Below, piece by piece: positions 1-6,385 of a stretch of DNA of 11,726 nucleotides. Within the stretch, counting starts at the first letter, position 1. Every line of letters begins with the position of its first letter. The notes under the pieces were generated by a model, which ran no database searches, was not told the DNA's origin, and was given only the letters and a program-made list of their open reading frames with translations. This DNA is from Pseudomonadota bacterium (GTDB taxonomy: Bacteria; Pseudomonadota; Alphaproteobacteria; Rhizobiales; Rhizobiaceae), in the NCBI GenBank assembly GCA_023433855.1, contig JAEYTV010000474.1:1-11726 (forward strand), written 5' to 3'. The position numbers were made by a program, and so were the translations under genes.

Positions 1-273
1 GTTGTACCTCAGGACTACGTGCTTGCTGTCCCGTGGGCGGTCTTCGTACCGAAGGGAGCAGCCAATCCTCGTGGTGCACGCAGCCTGCTTCATGGCCTTA
101 TTGCGCCGCAAAGCGGAAGGGCCTTCTCGGCTGTTGGTTTCGAAATTCCCGATGACCTTCAGGGGCTTGAAAGCACCCAGAGAATTGAATTGGGGCCTGA
201 GCTCCTCGTTTTCCGGGATATGATCAAGCGCAGCAAGTTTCTGGACGCGTGGTTCCAGGCTGTCGTGGATTGA
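1..273 (+). CDS. ABC transporter substrate-binding protein, C-terminal part (5' end outside window)
   Basis: The reading frame is open from base 1 to a TGA at 271-273, giving the last 90 residues. The segment PQDYVLAVPWAVFVPKGA followed by NPRGARSLLHGLIAPQSGR resembles the C-terminal lobe of periplasmic solute-binding proteins of the iron/thiamine/phosphonate type. In those, a 'PKDYxL...xxFIPKGAxNPxAAxxFLxFLLSPEGQ' pattern is typical. The protein would bind a ligand in the periplasm and hand it to an inner-membrane permease. Neither the ligand nor the permease genes can be seen, because the N-terminal lobe and upstream neighbours are missing. It converges on the minus-strand gene at 317-595. 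The family call is fairly good; substrate unknown. Confidence 0.7.
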   Translation, partial: VVPQDYVLAVPWAVFVPKGAANPRGARSLLHGLIAPQSGRAFSAVGFEIPDDLQGLESTQRIELGPELLVFRDMIKRSKFLDAWFQAVVD

Positions 274-308
274 AAGCTACCATGCGCCGCTCTCTCCTGG
301 TGCCAACT

Positions 309-333
309 GGAGAAGCTTAGTGTCCGCTTCTCC
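309..333. terminator. Perfect stem-loop between convergent genes
   Basis: GGAGAAGC (309-316) pairs perfectly with GCTTCTCC (326-333) around a 9-base loop. The stop codon of the minus-strand ORF (complement of 317-319) lies in the loop. It sits 35 bases after the stop of the plus-strand transporter gene. Neither side has a T-run, so it is not a textbook intrinsic terminator. A bidirectional 3'-end or RNA-stabilising hairpin is the likely role. Confidence 0.5.
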
Positions 334-595
334 GCTCAAGTTCCGCCAGATCCAGCGCTTGGCTGCCGGTCAGGGGTGGGGTCGGTCCGTCGACGATCAC
401 GTTTCCGGCGAGCAGGGCTGCGTCGACCGCAGGGAGATCGTCATGAGTCGTCCAGGCCATCCTGCCGTGCTCCGCCGCGAACAGTTCGCCCGGTTCGAAG
501 GCGCGGGCGTTCATCGCGACCGCGCTTGCGGCGTACAAACCGTGGCGAAGCGCGTCCAGCGGAGTTTCAGTTCCGCTAGCATCCTTTAATGGCAA
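317..595 (-). CDS. Small protein of unknown function
   Basis: This 92-residue reading frame starts with TTG at 595 and ends with TAA inside the hairpin at 309-333. I do not recognise the family. The product is soluble, with no signal peptide or membrane helix, and mildly acidic, with segments such as GELFAAEHGRMAWTTHDD and NVIVDGPTPPLTG. In favour of a real gene are GC-rich third codon positions, a terminating hairpin placed exactly at its stop, and an EcfG-like box 16 bases upstream of the start. Against it are a TTG start directly after an in-frame TAG and no Shine-Dalgarno sequence. An internal ATG at codon 28 is an alternative start, and it could also be the remnant of a longer gene. Confidence 0.4.
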   Translation of the reverse strand: MPLKDASGTETPLDALRHGLYAASAVAMNARAFEPGELFAAEHGRMAWTTHDDLPAVDAALLAGNVIVDGPTPPLTGSQALDLAELERRSGH

Positions 596-610
596 CTATC
601 GAAACGAGGA

Positions 611-635
611 AACAGAGGCCCCGGCTCTCCGTTCC
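611..635 (-). promoter_or_regulatory. EcfG/RpoE2-like promoter before the 317-595 gene
   Basis: On the minus strand GGAAC (635-631) is followed after exactly 16 bases by TGTT (614-611), matching the alphaproteobacterial general-stress consensus GGAAC-N16/17-cGTT. Transcription would start near 605, about ten bases before the TTG start, giving an almost leaderless mRNA. Confidence 0.45.
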
Positions 636-682
636 TTGCCTGCCGTCGAGAACGATGAGCAAGGTGGATGCTTGGGTATCTG

Positions 683-714
683 TTGACTTGCCGATCCGGC
701 TCGGCAGCGGTCAA
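683..714. terminator. Compound stem-loop after the oxidase operon
   Basis: Two nested arms pair: TTGAC (683-687) with GTCAA (710-714), and GCCGA (690-694) with TCGGC (701-705) around a 6-base loop. It begins 20 bases past the stop of the last oxidase-operon gene on the minus strand. There is no T-run, so it may act as a Rho-dependent or mRNA-protecting 3' structure. Confidence 0.35.
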
Positions 715-734
715 TCGGGTCCGGAGCATCTGAG

Positions 735-1088
735 TTAGGTTCCGCAGAGGGTCAGCCAAGCGACCCCGCCGAAGCAGAAAGGAGTTGCGACCAGTGCTGC
801 CGCCCACACATAGGCAGAGAGTTCACGAAAGAAGCCGGAGGTTGTCTCGTTCTGCAGATCCCGCCGGGCAAGCCGCCTGTTTTTTAGGAACAGCAGCAGC
901 ATCGTCATCGAAGCGACTGCAACCGAAAGACTGAGGACCGCTCGCAGAAGGGGCGGGTCGGAAGCGACCGCTGCTATATTGTCACCGGAAAAATGACATC
1001 CGGTTGCCTGCGCAGCGTAAAGCAGAACGAAGATGATGCTCCACATGACAAAGCCAGCGATGAGTGAGATGAGCGGAGGGATGTTCAT
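735..1088 (-). CDS. Three-helix membrane protein, last gene of the oxidase operon
   Basis: This encodes 117 residues starting at the ATG whose last base pairs overlap the TGA of the oxidase fusion gene (ATGA, 1088-1085), so translation is probably coupled. Three hydrophobic helices are visible, at about residues 5-28, 46-67 and 92-114. A short loop (HFSGDN) and a basic stretch (KNRRLARRD) lie between them, and there are cysteines at about 31, 102 and 115. I do not recognise a named family. Position and topology suggest an accessory or fourth subunit of the alternative oxidase, comparable in placement to the last gene of the Bradyrhizobium coxMNOP cluster; this is inference. Longer frames that start upstream run through the oxidase gene in another frame and are not coding. 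Confidence 0.75.
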   Translation of the reverse strand: MNIPPLISLIAGFVMWSIIFVLLYAAQATGCHFSGDNIAAVASDPPLLRAVLSLSVAVASMTMLLLFLKNRRLARRDLQNETTSGFFRELSAYVWAAALVATPFCFGGVAWLTLCGT

Positions 1089-3598
1089 GGCAAGGATCCG
1101 CTGGCAAGGCTGCCGAACAGAATAGGCGTTAACAATGACATCATGCCAATCGCTGCCGAGTATGTCTGCCAGAGATTTGATACGCGCAGATCCAGATTTC
1201 GTCGCGCTGACACGTACCCGCGGCGAATACGCCATACGCCATAGCCGCACAGGACGGCGCCTATCCCGCAATGAAGTGCTGCATAGATGAAAACCACGAG
1301 AAGAGTAGCAGCCACTGCATGCTCCGTTGGATCGGTAAGACCAGTGAACGAGAGCCAGACAAATCCGATCGCGCTTGCAAGTTGAGCGAACACGCAGATG
1401 AGGAGATAGAGAGAGGCATAAGGTCGTGCGGAAGCAGCTTCGTAGGAGGTCAGCGCCGAAGAAACCAGCAAAGCGGCGATGACCAAGGAGGGCGCAAGTG
1501 CAAGTTCGACAATTTCTGCGGGCGGCCAGTTTGGTGCTGAAACCCAGAGAAAAAGACCTCCGAAGATAAGGGAGATATAAGCAGTAGCATCTGCTACGAT
1601 CGCAAGGGCCATAGCCCACCAGGACGGAGGGCGCTCCACCTCAAGATGCGGCGGTAGTTCTAAGCCGTTGCCTATGGGCAACGCATGGATGTCCCTTTTC
1701 TCCGCCGTGTCTGGTGTCCAGAACAGGAAGAGGATGACAACGGCTGTGAAAGCGATCGGCGCCAGCCAATACAGTTTCAGCAGCAATGAAACGAAGACGC
1801 CGCCGGTCGCGATAGCCGTCCATAGCGGAAGATAGCTCTGGCGAGGGAAGCGAACCAAGTGTTCCGGTTTGCCCGACACGATATCAACTGCAAGGAGTTC
1901 CATGCGGTCGTCGCGGAGAAAGCCAAGGTAACCATCGCCGGCGGCAAGCTGGGCTCCCAGAGTGTCGGGATCGAGTTGATCTGCACGCCGGTCGACCGAA
2001 GGTAGCGAAGCGAAATTATAGGATGTCGGCGGTGTCGGCATGGCCCATTCAAGGGTTCCGGCTTTCCACGGATTTCGATGATATCGCCGCCCGAACCGGA
2101 AGAGCAGAACGAAATCCAGGGCCAGCAATGCGAAGCCCATCGCCATGACGAAACTTCCCACCGAGGAGATGAAGTTTAGCGTCTCCCATCCTGACTCCCC
2201 CGGATACTCGAACACTCGCCTCGGCATTCCGCGCAGGCCGGTCAGATGCATCATGAAGAAGGTAACGTTGAAGCCGACAAAGATCATCCAGAAGGCGGCC
2301 TGCGACAGGTGCTGCACTGGCTGCCGCCCGGTGATGTGAGGCAGCCAGTAATAGGCGGCAGCCATCATCGGGAACACGAAGCCCCCGACCAGGACGTAAT
2401 GGAGGTGAGCGACGACAAAATGGGTGTCGTGGGCCTGCCAGTCGAACGGCACCATGGCCAGCAGCACGCCCGTCAGGCCGCCGATGACAAAGACGAAGAA
2501 GAAACCGAAGATGTGCAACATCGGGATGCTGAGCCTGGGCCTTCCATGGCTGATGGTCGCGAGCCATGCGAAGATCTGGATCGCCGTAGGCACCGCCACC
2601 AGGGCGCTCGCCGCCGAAAAGAACGACAGCGCGACATGCGGAATCCCTGTCGTGTACATGTGGTGGACCCATAACCCGAACGAGAGAAAGGCCATGGAGA
2701 CAAGCGCCGCAACGATGATGCGGTAGCCGGCCAGCGGCGTCCCGGCGAAGACCGGGAGGATTGTGGATATGGCGCCCGCGGCCGGCAAGAAGATGATGTA
2801 GACTTCCGGGCGGCCGAAGAGCCAGAAGAGGTGTTGCCACAACAGTGGATCGCCGCCCCGCAGAGGGTCGAAGAAGGGAAGGTCGAAGGCCCGTTCGAGC
2901 TCGAGCAGAATGGATCCGAGAATGAGTGGCGGGAAACCGATCAGCATCATCGTGGCGACCACCAGCATGTACCACGCGAAGATCGGCATCCTGTCCAGGG
3001 ACATGCCCGCAGCTCTCAGCTTCAGGATGGTCACGATGATCTCGATCGCGGCGGACAGAGCCGAGATCTCGACGAAGGTGATCCCGAGCAGCCAGACATC
3101 GGAATTGATACCGGGAGCATAAGTCGAGGACGACAGCGGCGTGTACTTGAACCACCCAGTGTCGGGCGCGACGCCGCCGATCAGGGCGGCGATCAGGATG
3201 GACCCGCCGAAAAGGTAACACCAGTAGCCGTACGCGGACATGCGTGGGAAGGCGAGGTCCCGCGTTCCCAGTAGCTTCGGCAGCAGGTAGATCGTCAGCC
3301 CTTCGAAGAAGGGGATGGCGAACAGGAACATCATGATGGTACCGTGCATGGTGAAGACCTGAGCGTACTGCTCGGCATCCATGAACACGCTTTCCGACGA
3401 GGCGAGTTGCACCCGGATCAGCATCGCCAGCAAGCCGCCGATCCCGAAGAAGATCAGGGCCGTCAACATAAAGCGCTTGCCGACGACATTGTGGTTGATC
3501 GTCGCCAGCCTGCGCCAACCGGGCTTGGTGCCCCACACCTCTTCAAGAGCGTGGTGGAGCGCCACGGGAGAAAGCTTTTGCTTGTGACGCTCGGTCAT
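1085..3598 (-). CDS. Heme-copper oxidase subunit I-subunit III fusion (alternative cytochrome c oxidase)
   Basis: The product has 837 residues. Residues about 30-510 are a 12-helix subunit I core. Residues 585-630 add two helices, and residues 655-835 are a degenerate subunit III. It should carry heme a and a heme-copper oxygen-reducing centre in the inner membrane. Heme a ligands H85 and H400, heme a3 ligand H398, CuB ligands H312/H313, Mg-site H390/D391, the R460/R461 propionate pair, D-channel D114, E265 and the cross-link tyrosine Y267 are all present. Two key positions differ: the first CuB histidine is Arg263 (GRPEVY instead of GHPEVY), and the K-channel lysine is Ser357. The ATG start has a strong GAGGAG ribosome site (3609-3604, 5-base spacer). 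It overlaps the TGA of the subunit II gene by 4 bp and the next gene by 4 bp. Fused I+III oxidases are known, for example in caa3 types. The family is certain; catalytic competence is not. Confidence 0.93.
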   Translation of the reverse strand: MTERHKQKLSPVALHHALEEVWGTKPGWRRLATINHNVVGKRFMLTALIFFGIGGLLAMLIRVQLASSESVFMDAEQYAQVFTMHGTIMMFLFAIPFFEGLTIYLLPKLLGTRDLAFPRMSAYGYWCYLFGGSILIAALIGGVAPDTGWFKYTPLSSSTYAPGINSDVWLLGITFVEISALSAAIEIIVTILKLRAAGMSLDRMPIFAWYMLVVATMMLIGFPPLILGSILLELERAFDLPFFDPLRGGDPLLWQHLFWLFGRPEVYIIFLPAAGAISTILPVFAGTPLAGYRIIVAALVSMAFLSFGLWVHHMYTTGIPHVALSFFSAASALVAVPTAIQIFAWLATISHGRPRLSIPMLHIFGFFFVFVIGGLTGVLLAMVPFDWQAHDTHFVVAHLHYVLVGGFVFPMMAAAYYWLPHITGRQPVQHLSQAAFWMIFVGFNVTFFMMHLTGLRGMPRRVFEYPGESGWETLNFISSVGSFVMAMGFALLALDFVLLFRFGRRYHRNPWKAGTLEWAMPTPPTSYNFASLPSVDRRADQLDPDTLGAQLAAGDGYLGFLRDDRMELLAVDIVSGKPEHLVRFPRQSYLPLWTAIATGGVFVSLLLKLYWLAPIAFTAVVILFLFWTPDTAEKRDIHALPIGNGLELPPHLEVERPPSWWAMALAIVADATAYISLIFGGLFLWVSAPNWPPAEIVELALAPSLVIAALLVSSALTSYEAASARPYASLYLLICVFAQLASAIGFVWLSFTGLTDPTEHAVAATLLVVFIYAALHCGIGAVLCGYGVWRIRRGYVSARRNLDLRVSNLWQTYSAAIGMMSLLTPILFGSLASGSLP

Positions 3599-4293
3599 TT
3601 CCGCTCCTCGTTTTCGGACACCGCGGAAAAAGCGGCGTCGTCAAACGCCTCCACTTCAAAGCGCATGCCTGCATGCCCTGTGCCGCAGTATTCCGAGCAC
3701 ACACCCCCGTACCGTCCGGGACGATCTGCCCGAAGCCTCAAGTAGTTCACGTGCCCCGGCACGGCATCGATCTTGCCGCCGAGGCGAGGGATCCAGAAGC
3801 TGTGGATGACGTCGCCGCTTGTGACCGCAATCTCGACGGTGCGGGCTGCCGGAACATGCAGCACATCCTGTGTGGGAGATTTCCCCGGTTCGTTCGGATA
3901 GGAGAACTGCCATGACCACATCGTTCCATGCGCCTGAACCCGGTAAATATCATCGGGTAGCGGGCCTCCCCCTCGCAGCAGATACTCGCCTTGCCAGAAG
4001 GCAAAGAAGGTCAGGAGGACGAGGAGGGGTAGCGGAAGCGCAATCCCGCCATAGATGATCCACTGACGTGATGTCACCTGTCTGCCGAAACGGGGAATGA
4101 GGACGGTCGCAATGAACAGTCCGACGACCAGCAGGAAAAGAACGGCTGCGACAGCAAGCATCACCCACCATAAGGTGGCGATCGATGCCGCCGAAGGACC
4201 AGCGGGGTCCAGAGCCGAAAGGTCGCCGCTGCAGCCCGCAAGCATACCAAGACTGCCCATGCCGACGAGCTTTGGGAACAAGCGATGCGGCAC
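3595..4293 (-). CDS. Cytochrome c oxidase subunit II, CuA lipoprotein
   Basis: With a GTG start at 4293 the product has 232 residues. The first 21 form a short basic-hydrophobic lipoprotein signal ending in a lipobox (LAGC, Cys21). Two transmembrane helices follow at about 41-66 and 78-100, then a periplasmic cupredoxin domain. The CuA site is complete: H164, C199, E201, C203, H207 and M210, in the motif CSEYCGTGHAGM, with the usual 35-residue H-to-C spacing. The aromatic electron-entry region (GTMWSWQFSYP, from 123) is also present. It should therefore accept electrons from cytochrome c rather than quinol. It is the first gene of the operon and shares ATGA with the subunit I/III gene. The start is chosen for the signal peptide; no good Shine-Dalgarno precedes it, and an internal ATG at 4260 would truncate the signal. 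Confidence 0.9.
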   Translation of the reverse strand: MPHRLFPKLVGMGSLGMLAGCSGDLSALDPAGPSAASIATLWWVMLAVAAVLFLLVVGLFIATVLIPRFGRQVTSRQWIIYGGIALPLPLLVLLTFFAFWQGEYLLRGGGPLPDDIYRVQAHGTMWSWQFSYPNEPGKSPTQDVLHVPAARTVEIAVTSGDVIHSFWIPRLGGKIDAVPGHVNYLRLRADRPGRYGGVCSEYCGTGHAGMRFEVEAFDDAAFSAVSENEERK

Positions 4294-4300
4294 GGGGATT
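4275..4300 (+). promoter_or_regulatory. Weak EcfG-like promoter before the DUF2231 gene
   Basis: GGAAC (4275-4279) is followed after 19 bases by TT (4299-4300; GATT with a 17-base spacer). This fits the relaxed GGAAC-N18/19-TT form but lacks the usual GTT. A start near 4306 would leave a short leader containing the Shine-Dalgarno at 4311. The box overlaps the proposed GTG start codon of the divergent oxidase gene. Confidence 0.3.
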
Positions 4301-4310
4301 GTCCGCGAAA

Positions 4311-4317
4311 GAGGAAA
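4311..4317 (+). promoter_or_regulatory. Ribosome-binding site fixing the DUF2231 start
   Basis: GAGGAAA lies 6 bases before the ATG at 4324. This selects that ATG over the in-frame ATG at 4285, which would overlap the start of the divergent subunit II gene. Confidence 0.6.
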
Positions 4318-4323
4318 GTCGCA

Positions 4324-4824
4324 ATGGAAGAAACGAGTGACACTGCCAACCCGGTGATCTCCAAGATCGAGGAGAAGGACGCGAGTTCCGCGGTGGCGGT
4401 TGCCGGTCATCCCTTGCATGCCATGACAGTACATTTCCCGATTGCGCTCGTCTTCGTCACCCTGGGGGTGGATGTCCTTTACTGGTGGTCGGCCGACCCA
4501 TTCTGGCTGCGCGCAGGTGTGTGGTCTTCCGGTGGCGCCTTCTTCCTTGGTCTGGCGGCCGGCGGCGTCGGCACTGTCGAACTGCTGGCCGTGGCAGGCA
4601 TACGCGAACGAGTGGCGAGTTGGGCCCATGCCATTGCCGCCGTCACTTTGATCGCGATATGCGGCCTCAACTGGGGAATGAGGGTCACGGAAGCCGCCGA
4701 TATTCTGCCTCATGGGCTGTTGGTATCGGCGATGTCGGCCGTGATTACCGGAATGGCTGGATGGCACGGCGGCAAGCTGATCTTCGATCATGGCATCGGC
4801 CTCATGGTATCCTCCAGGGACTGA
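4324..4824 (+). CDS. DUF2231 family membrane protein
   Basis: The product has 166 residues. After a polar N-terminus of about 28 residues comes the family signature HPLHAMTVHFPI (29-40). Four transmembrane helices follow (about 37-54, 66-84, 100-117, 130-146), then the second signature GWHGGKLIFDHGIG (146-159). Conserved histidines near membrane faces (H29, H32, H37, H102, H148, H156) are consistent with heme or metal binding, but the biochemical role of DUF2231 is not established. The gene diverges from the oxidase operon with a 30-bp gap and overlaps the CopD-like gene tail-to-tail by 23 bp (4802-4824). The proximity suggests a link to oxidase assembly or electron transfer, which is inference. 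Confidence 0.88.
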   Translation: MEETSDTANPVISKIEEKDASSAVAVAGHPLHAMTVHFPIALVFVTLGVDVLYWWSADPFWLRAGVWSSGGAFFLGLAAGGVGTVELLAVAGIRERVASWAHAIAAVTLIAICGLNWGMRVTEAADILPHGLLVSAMSAVITGMAGWHGGKLIFDHGIGLMVSSRD

Positions 4825-5302
4825 GGTCTTGCACTAGACGTCGCAGTCCACCCGGCTCCATGAGGACCGCGGGAACCGCGACGTCGATCGGCGGCTTGGC
4901 CAGGACAACCAACAGAATGATGAGGATCACCGCGCAGGTGATGATGGTCGTCACGATGAAGCGCCAGACAGGGTAGATCTCGCCTTCCCTGAAAAGGCGG
5001 ATGATGACGAGCCCGGTAAGGACGTGCAGGATGACCAGGAGCCCGACAAAGAAGAGCTTGATGGAGAACCACCCGGCGAATGTTTCTCTTCCGAAGATCA
5101 GTAGGGTCCCGGTGATGACCGCAAGAAAGGCGGCAGGGGATATGATCGAGACATAGGCAAACCGCACTATCATCTGCAGACGATAAAGAGACTCTTTGTC
5201 CTGAACGTGCGCTCGCTGAACATACAGCCCAGGAAGGCTTACGATGCCTCCCGCCCAGAGGGCAATGGCGGCGATGTGTATGACCTTCAACGCCAGGATC
5301 AC
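4802..5302 (-). CDS. CopD/HemJ-like four-helix membrane protein
   Basis: With a GTG start at 5302 the product has 166 residues and four membrane helices (about 2-28, 45-70, 78-101, 113-135). The pattern resembles HemJ (UPF0093, heme-binding protoporphyrinogen oxidase) and CopD-type proteins. It has an N-terminal helix with H9 and W16 (KVIHIAAIALWAGG), a tyrosine/arginine-rich cytoplasmic loop, PAAFLAVITGTLLI, and a third helix starting WFSIKLFF (K82). A conserved His and Lys of this kind ligate or serve heme in HemJ. In the neighbourhood of a heme-copper oxidase it may serve heme or copper supply. The frame extends to an ATG at 5434 (210 residues), but that extension is polar, unlike the family, and has no Shine-Dalgarno. 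It lies downstream of sodC on the same strand. Confidence 0.75.
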   Translation of the reverse strand: MILALKVIHIAAIALWAGGIVSLPGLYVQRAHVQDKESLYRLQMIVRFAYVSIISPAAFLAVITGTLLIFGRETFAGWFSIKLFFVGLLVILHVLTGLVIIRLFREGEIYPVWRFIVTTIITCAVILIILLVVLAKPPIDVAVPAVLMEPGGLRRLVQDLSPWRIP

Positions 5303-5449
5303 GCCGAGTTCCCGCTCGCGCTGGTCCGGAATGTCCCTGTTTCTGCTACCTTCGAGTTGTCTCCTGCCGGTTGAATCGAAACAGTTTCTGGATATTTCAT
5401 CGGTCTTTTTGGCTCCCCTGCTTCCAATGCCCATCTAGGGCAGGACACG

Positions 5450-5472
5450 GTGGGAGCCAGTAGGTGGCCCAC
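5450..5472. terminator. Bulged hairpin between sodC and the CopD-like gene
   Basis: GTGGG (5450-5454) and CCA (5457-5459) pair with TGG (5465-5467) and CCCAC (5468-5472), with a 2-base bulge and a 5-base loop. It starts 21 bases past the sodC stop on the minus strand. No T-run follows, so termination would be partial or factor-dependent. Confidence 0.3.
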
Positions 5473-5493
5473 AACAAGCTGTGAACGTCGCGG

Positions 5494-6009
5494 CTATTCA
5501 ATCACCGCGCAGGCCAGTCGATCACCGGCATTGCCTGATGGTTGGCCTTTGTAGTCGTCCCCCTTCGCGTGCACCATCAATGCACGTCCTTTGATGCCGT
5601 TGTCACCATCGTCCAGCGCGACCATGTGATTGTAGACTTCTGCGCGCAGGGCGCCATCCGAACCGACATACTGGTTGGGCATGTCGCCAGCGTGAGGACC
5701 ATTGGCCGACTTGTAGCCGTGCTCCCTAGAGCCAGGATTGAAGTGGCCGCCAGCCGATTCATGATTGGTTGCATGGTCGCAGCTTCCGGTCTCATGAACA
5801 TGGAAGGCGACCCATTGGTTGGCGGGCAAGCCAGTGACCTCCAACTTGATCAGAACACCGCCGGCATCCATGCCGGTCAGCTCTGCATTGCCGTTTGCCT
5901 GTCCGTCCGCATTGACAAAGCTTGCAGAGGCTGTTGCCGCGTCCTGCGCATGGACGGCGCCGCCGAGCGCGAGGACTGCAATGGTCGTGGTCATTATCTG
6001 GCGTATCAT
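5494..6009 (-). CDS. sodC: Periplasmic Cu,Zn superoxide dismutase
   Basis: The enzyme dismutes superoxide to peroxide and oxygen in the periplasm. The 171-residue product has a Sec signal peptide with probable cleavage after AVHA (residue 21). Metal ligands are all visible: copper H70, H72 and H147, bridging H89, zinc H97, H106 and D109. The disulfide pair is C77/C167 and the substrate-guiding arginine is R164 near the C-terminus (GNAGDRLACAVIE). Motifs FHVHETGSC, SAGGHFNPGSREHG and HAGDMPN are diagnostic. The ATG at 6009 has an excellent ribosome site, GGAGGAAG (6022-6015). SodC is a recognised type of general-stress target in rhizobia, and two EcfG-like boxes lie upstream (6256-6232 perfect, 6063-6039 weak). 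Confidence 0.96.
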   Translation of the reverse strand: MIRQIMTTTIAVLALGGAVHAQDAATASASFVNADGQANGNAELTGMDAGGVLIKLEVTGLPANQWVAFHVHETGSCDHATNHESAGGHFNPGSREHGYKSANGPHAGDMPNQYVGSDGALRAEVYNHMVALDDGDNGIKGRALMVHAKGDDYKGQPSGNAGDRLACAVIE

Positions 6010-6038
6010 TTGAACTTCCTCCGTTGGTCTGTCTGATC

Positions 6039-6063
6039 AATCCATCAATGCGCCCGCAGTTCC
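6039..6063 (-). promoter_or_regulatory. Weak sodC-proximal EcfG-like box
   Basis: GGAAC (6063-6059) is followed after 16 bases by GATT (6042-6039). It fits only the relaxed GGAAC-N18-TT form. Its position is good: transcription would start near 6033, just ahead of the sodC ribosome site at 6022. Confidence 0.3.
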
Positions 6064-6079
6064 GCCGCTTGGCATGCAG

Positions 6080-6212
6080 TCACGGCATCTGCCTCGTTCC
6101 CCCATGACCTTCATCCAAGATCGATCGTGCGACGACCGAAGGAACGGTCACGGCGGTCGTTCGCCATAATGCCGACGAGAAAATGTCTGCGGGTAGGTCG
6201 ACTGATTGCCAA
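6080..6212 (-). pseudogene. Frameshifted relic of a Tat-exported protein gene
   Basis: A ribosome site AGGAGG (6222-6217) precedes a TTG start at 6212. The first residues, MAISRPTRRHFLVGIMA, carry a twin-arginine export motif (TRRHFLVG), but this frame then turns polar and stops at 6111-6113. If one A near 6161-6162 is skipped, translation continues as TTAVTVPSVVARSILDEG. That supplies the missing hydrophobic core and a signal-peptidase-like end, before stopping at 6080-6082. The intact ancestor was probably a Tat-secreted protein; the mature part is gone, so its function cannot be told. A perfect EcfG-like box stands directly upstream. Alternatively the 33-codon TTG frame could be a leader peptide in the sodC transcript. 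Confidence 0.5.
6129..6164. repeat. Inverted repeat in the sodC leader
   Basis: GCGACGACCG (6129-6138) pairs with CGGTCGTTCGC (6154-6164) with one bulged base and a 15-base loop. It would fold in a sodC transcript started at the distal EcfG-like box and overlaps the relic gene. It may be structural or fortuitous. Confidence 0.3.
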
Positions 6213-6231
6213 GGGCCCTCCTTGAAGATTG

Positions 6232-6256
6232 AACGGGAAGAGGTATCGGAGGTTCC
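6232..6256 (-). promoter_or_regulatory. EcfG/RpoE2-type promoter, full consensus
   Basis: On the minus strand GGAAC (6256-6252), 16 bases, CGTT (6235-6232) is an exact match to the alphaproteobacterial general-stress consensus. Transcription would start near 6225, just before the AGGAGG of the Tat relic, and run on into sodC with a leader of about 215 bases. Confidence 0.6.
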
Positions 6257-6375
6257 AAGCATATGACCGGACGCCTTGACGGAAAATCAGATCGGGCAAT
6301 ATCCGATGGGGCGATGTCCGGCGGGGGTGCTGAGGCGGCGAGCGCATGCAAACGCCGAGGGAGGTCTGCCGCAAC

Positions 6376-6380
6376 GGAGG
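6376..6380 (+). promoter_or_regulatory. Ribosome-binding site fixing the GXWXG gene start
   Basis: GGAGG lies 5 bases before the ATG at 6386. The in-frame ATG at 6263 would add 41 residues of low-complexity sequence unlike the family. Confidence 0.6.
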
Positions 6381-6385
6381 CGTCG

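Noticed and set aside
2049..3536. 495-residue minus-strand frame inside the oxidase gene
   Set aside because: It is out of frame with the oxidase, whose motifs are unmistakable; the composition is Arg/Pro/His-rich as expected of a shadow frame.
5289..5312. GGAAC-N15-CGTT on the minus strand near the CopD-like gene start
   Set aside because: The spacer is 15 rather than 16-17 and the box overlaps the proposed start codon, so transcription would begin inside the gene.
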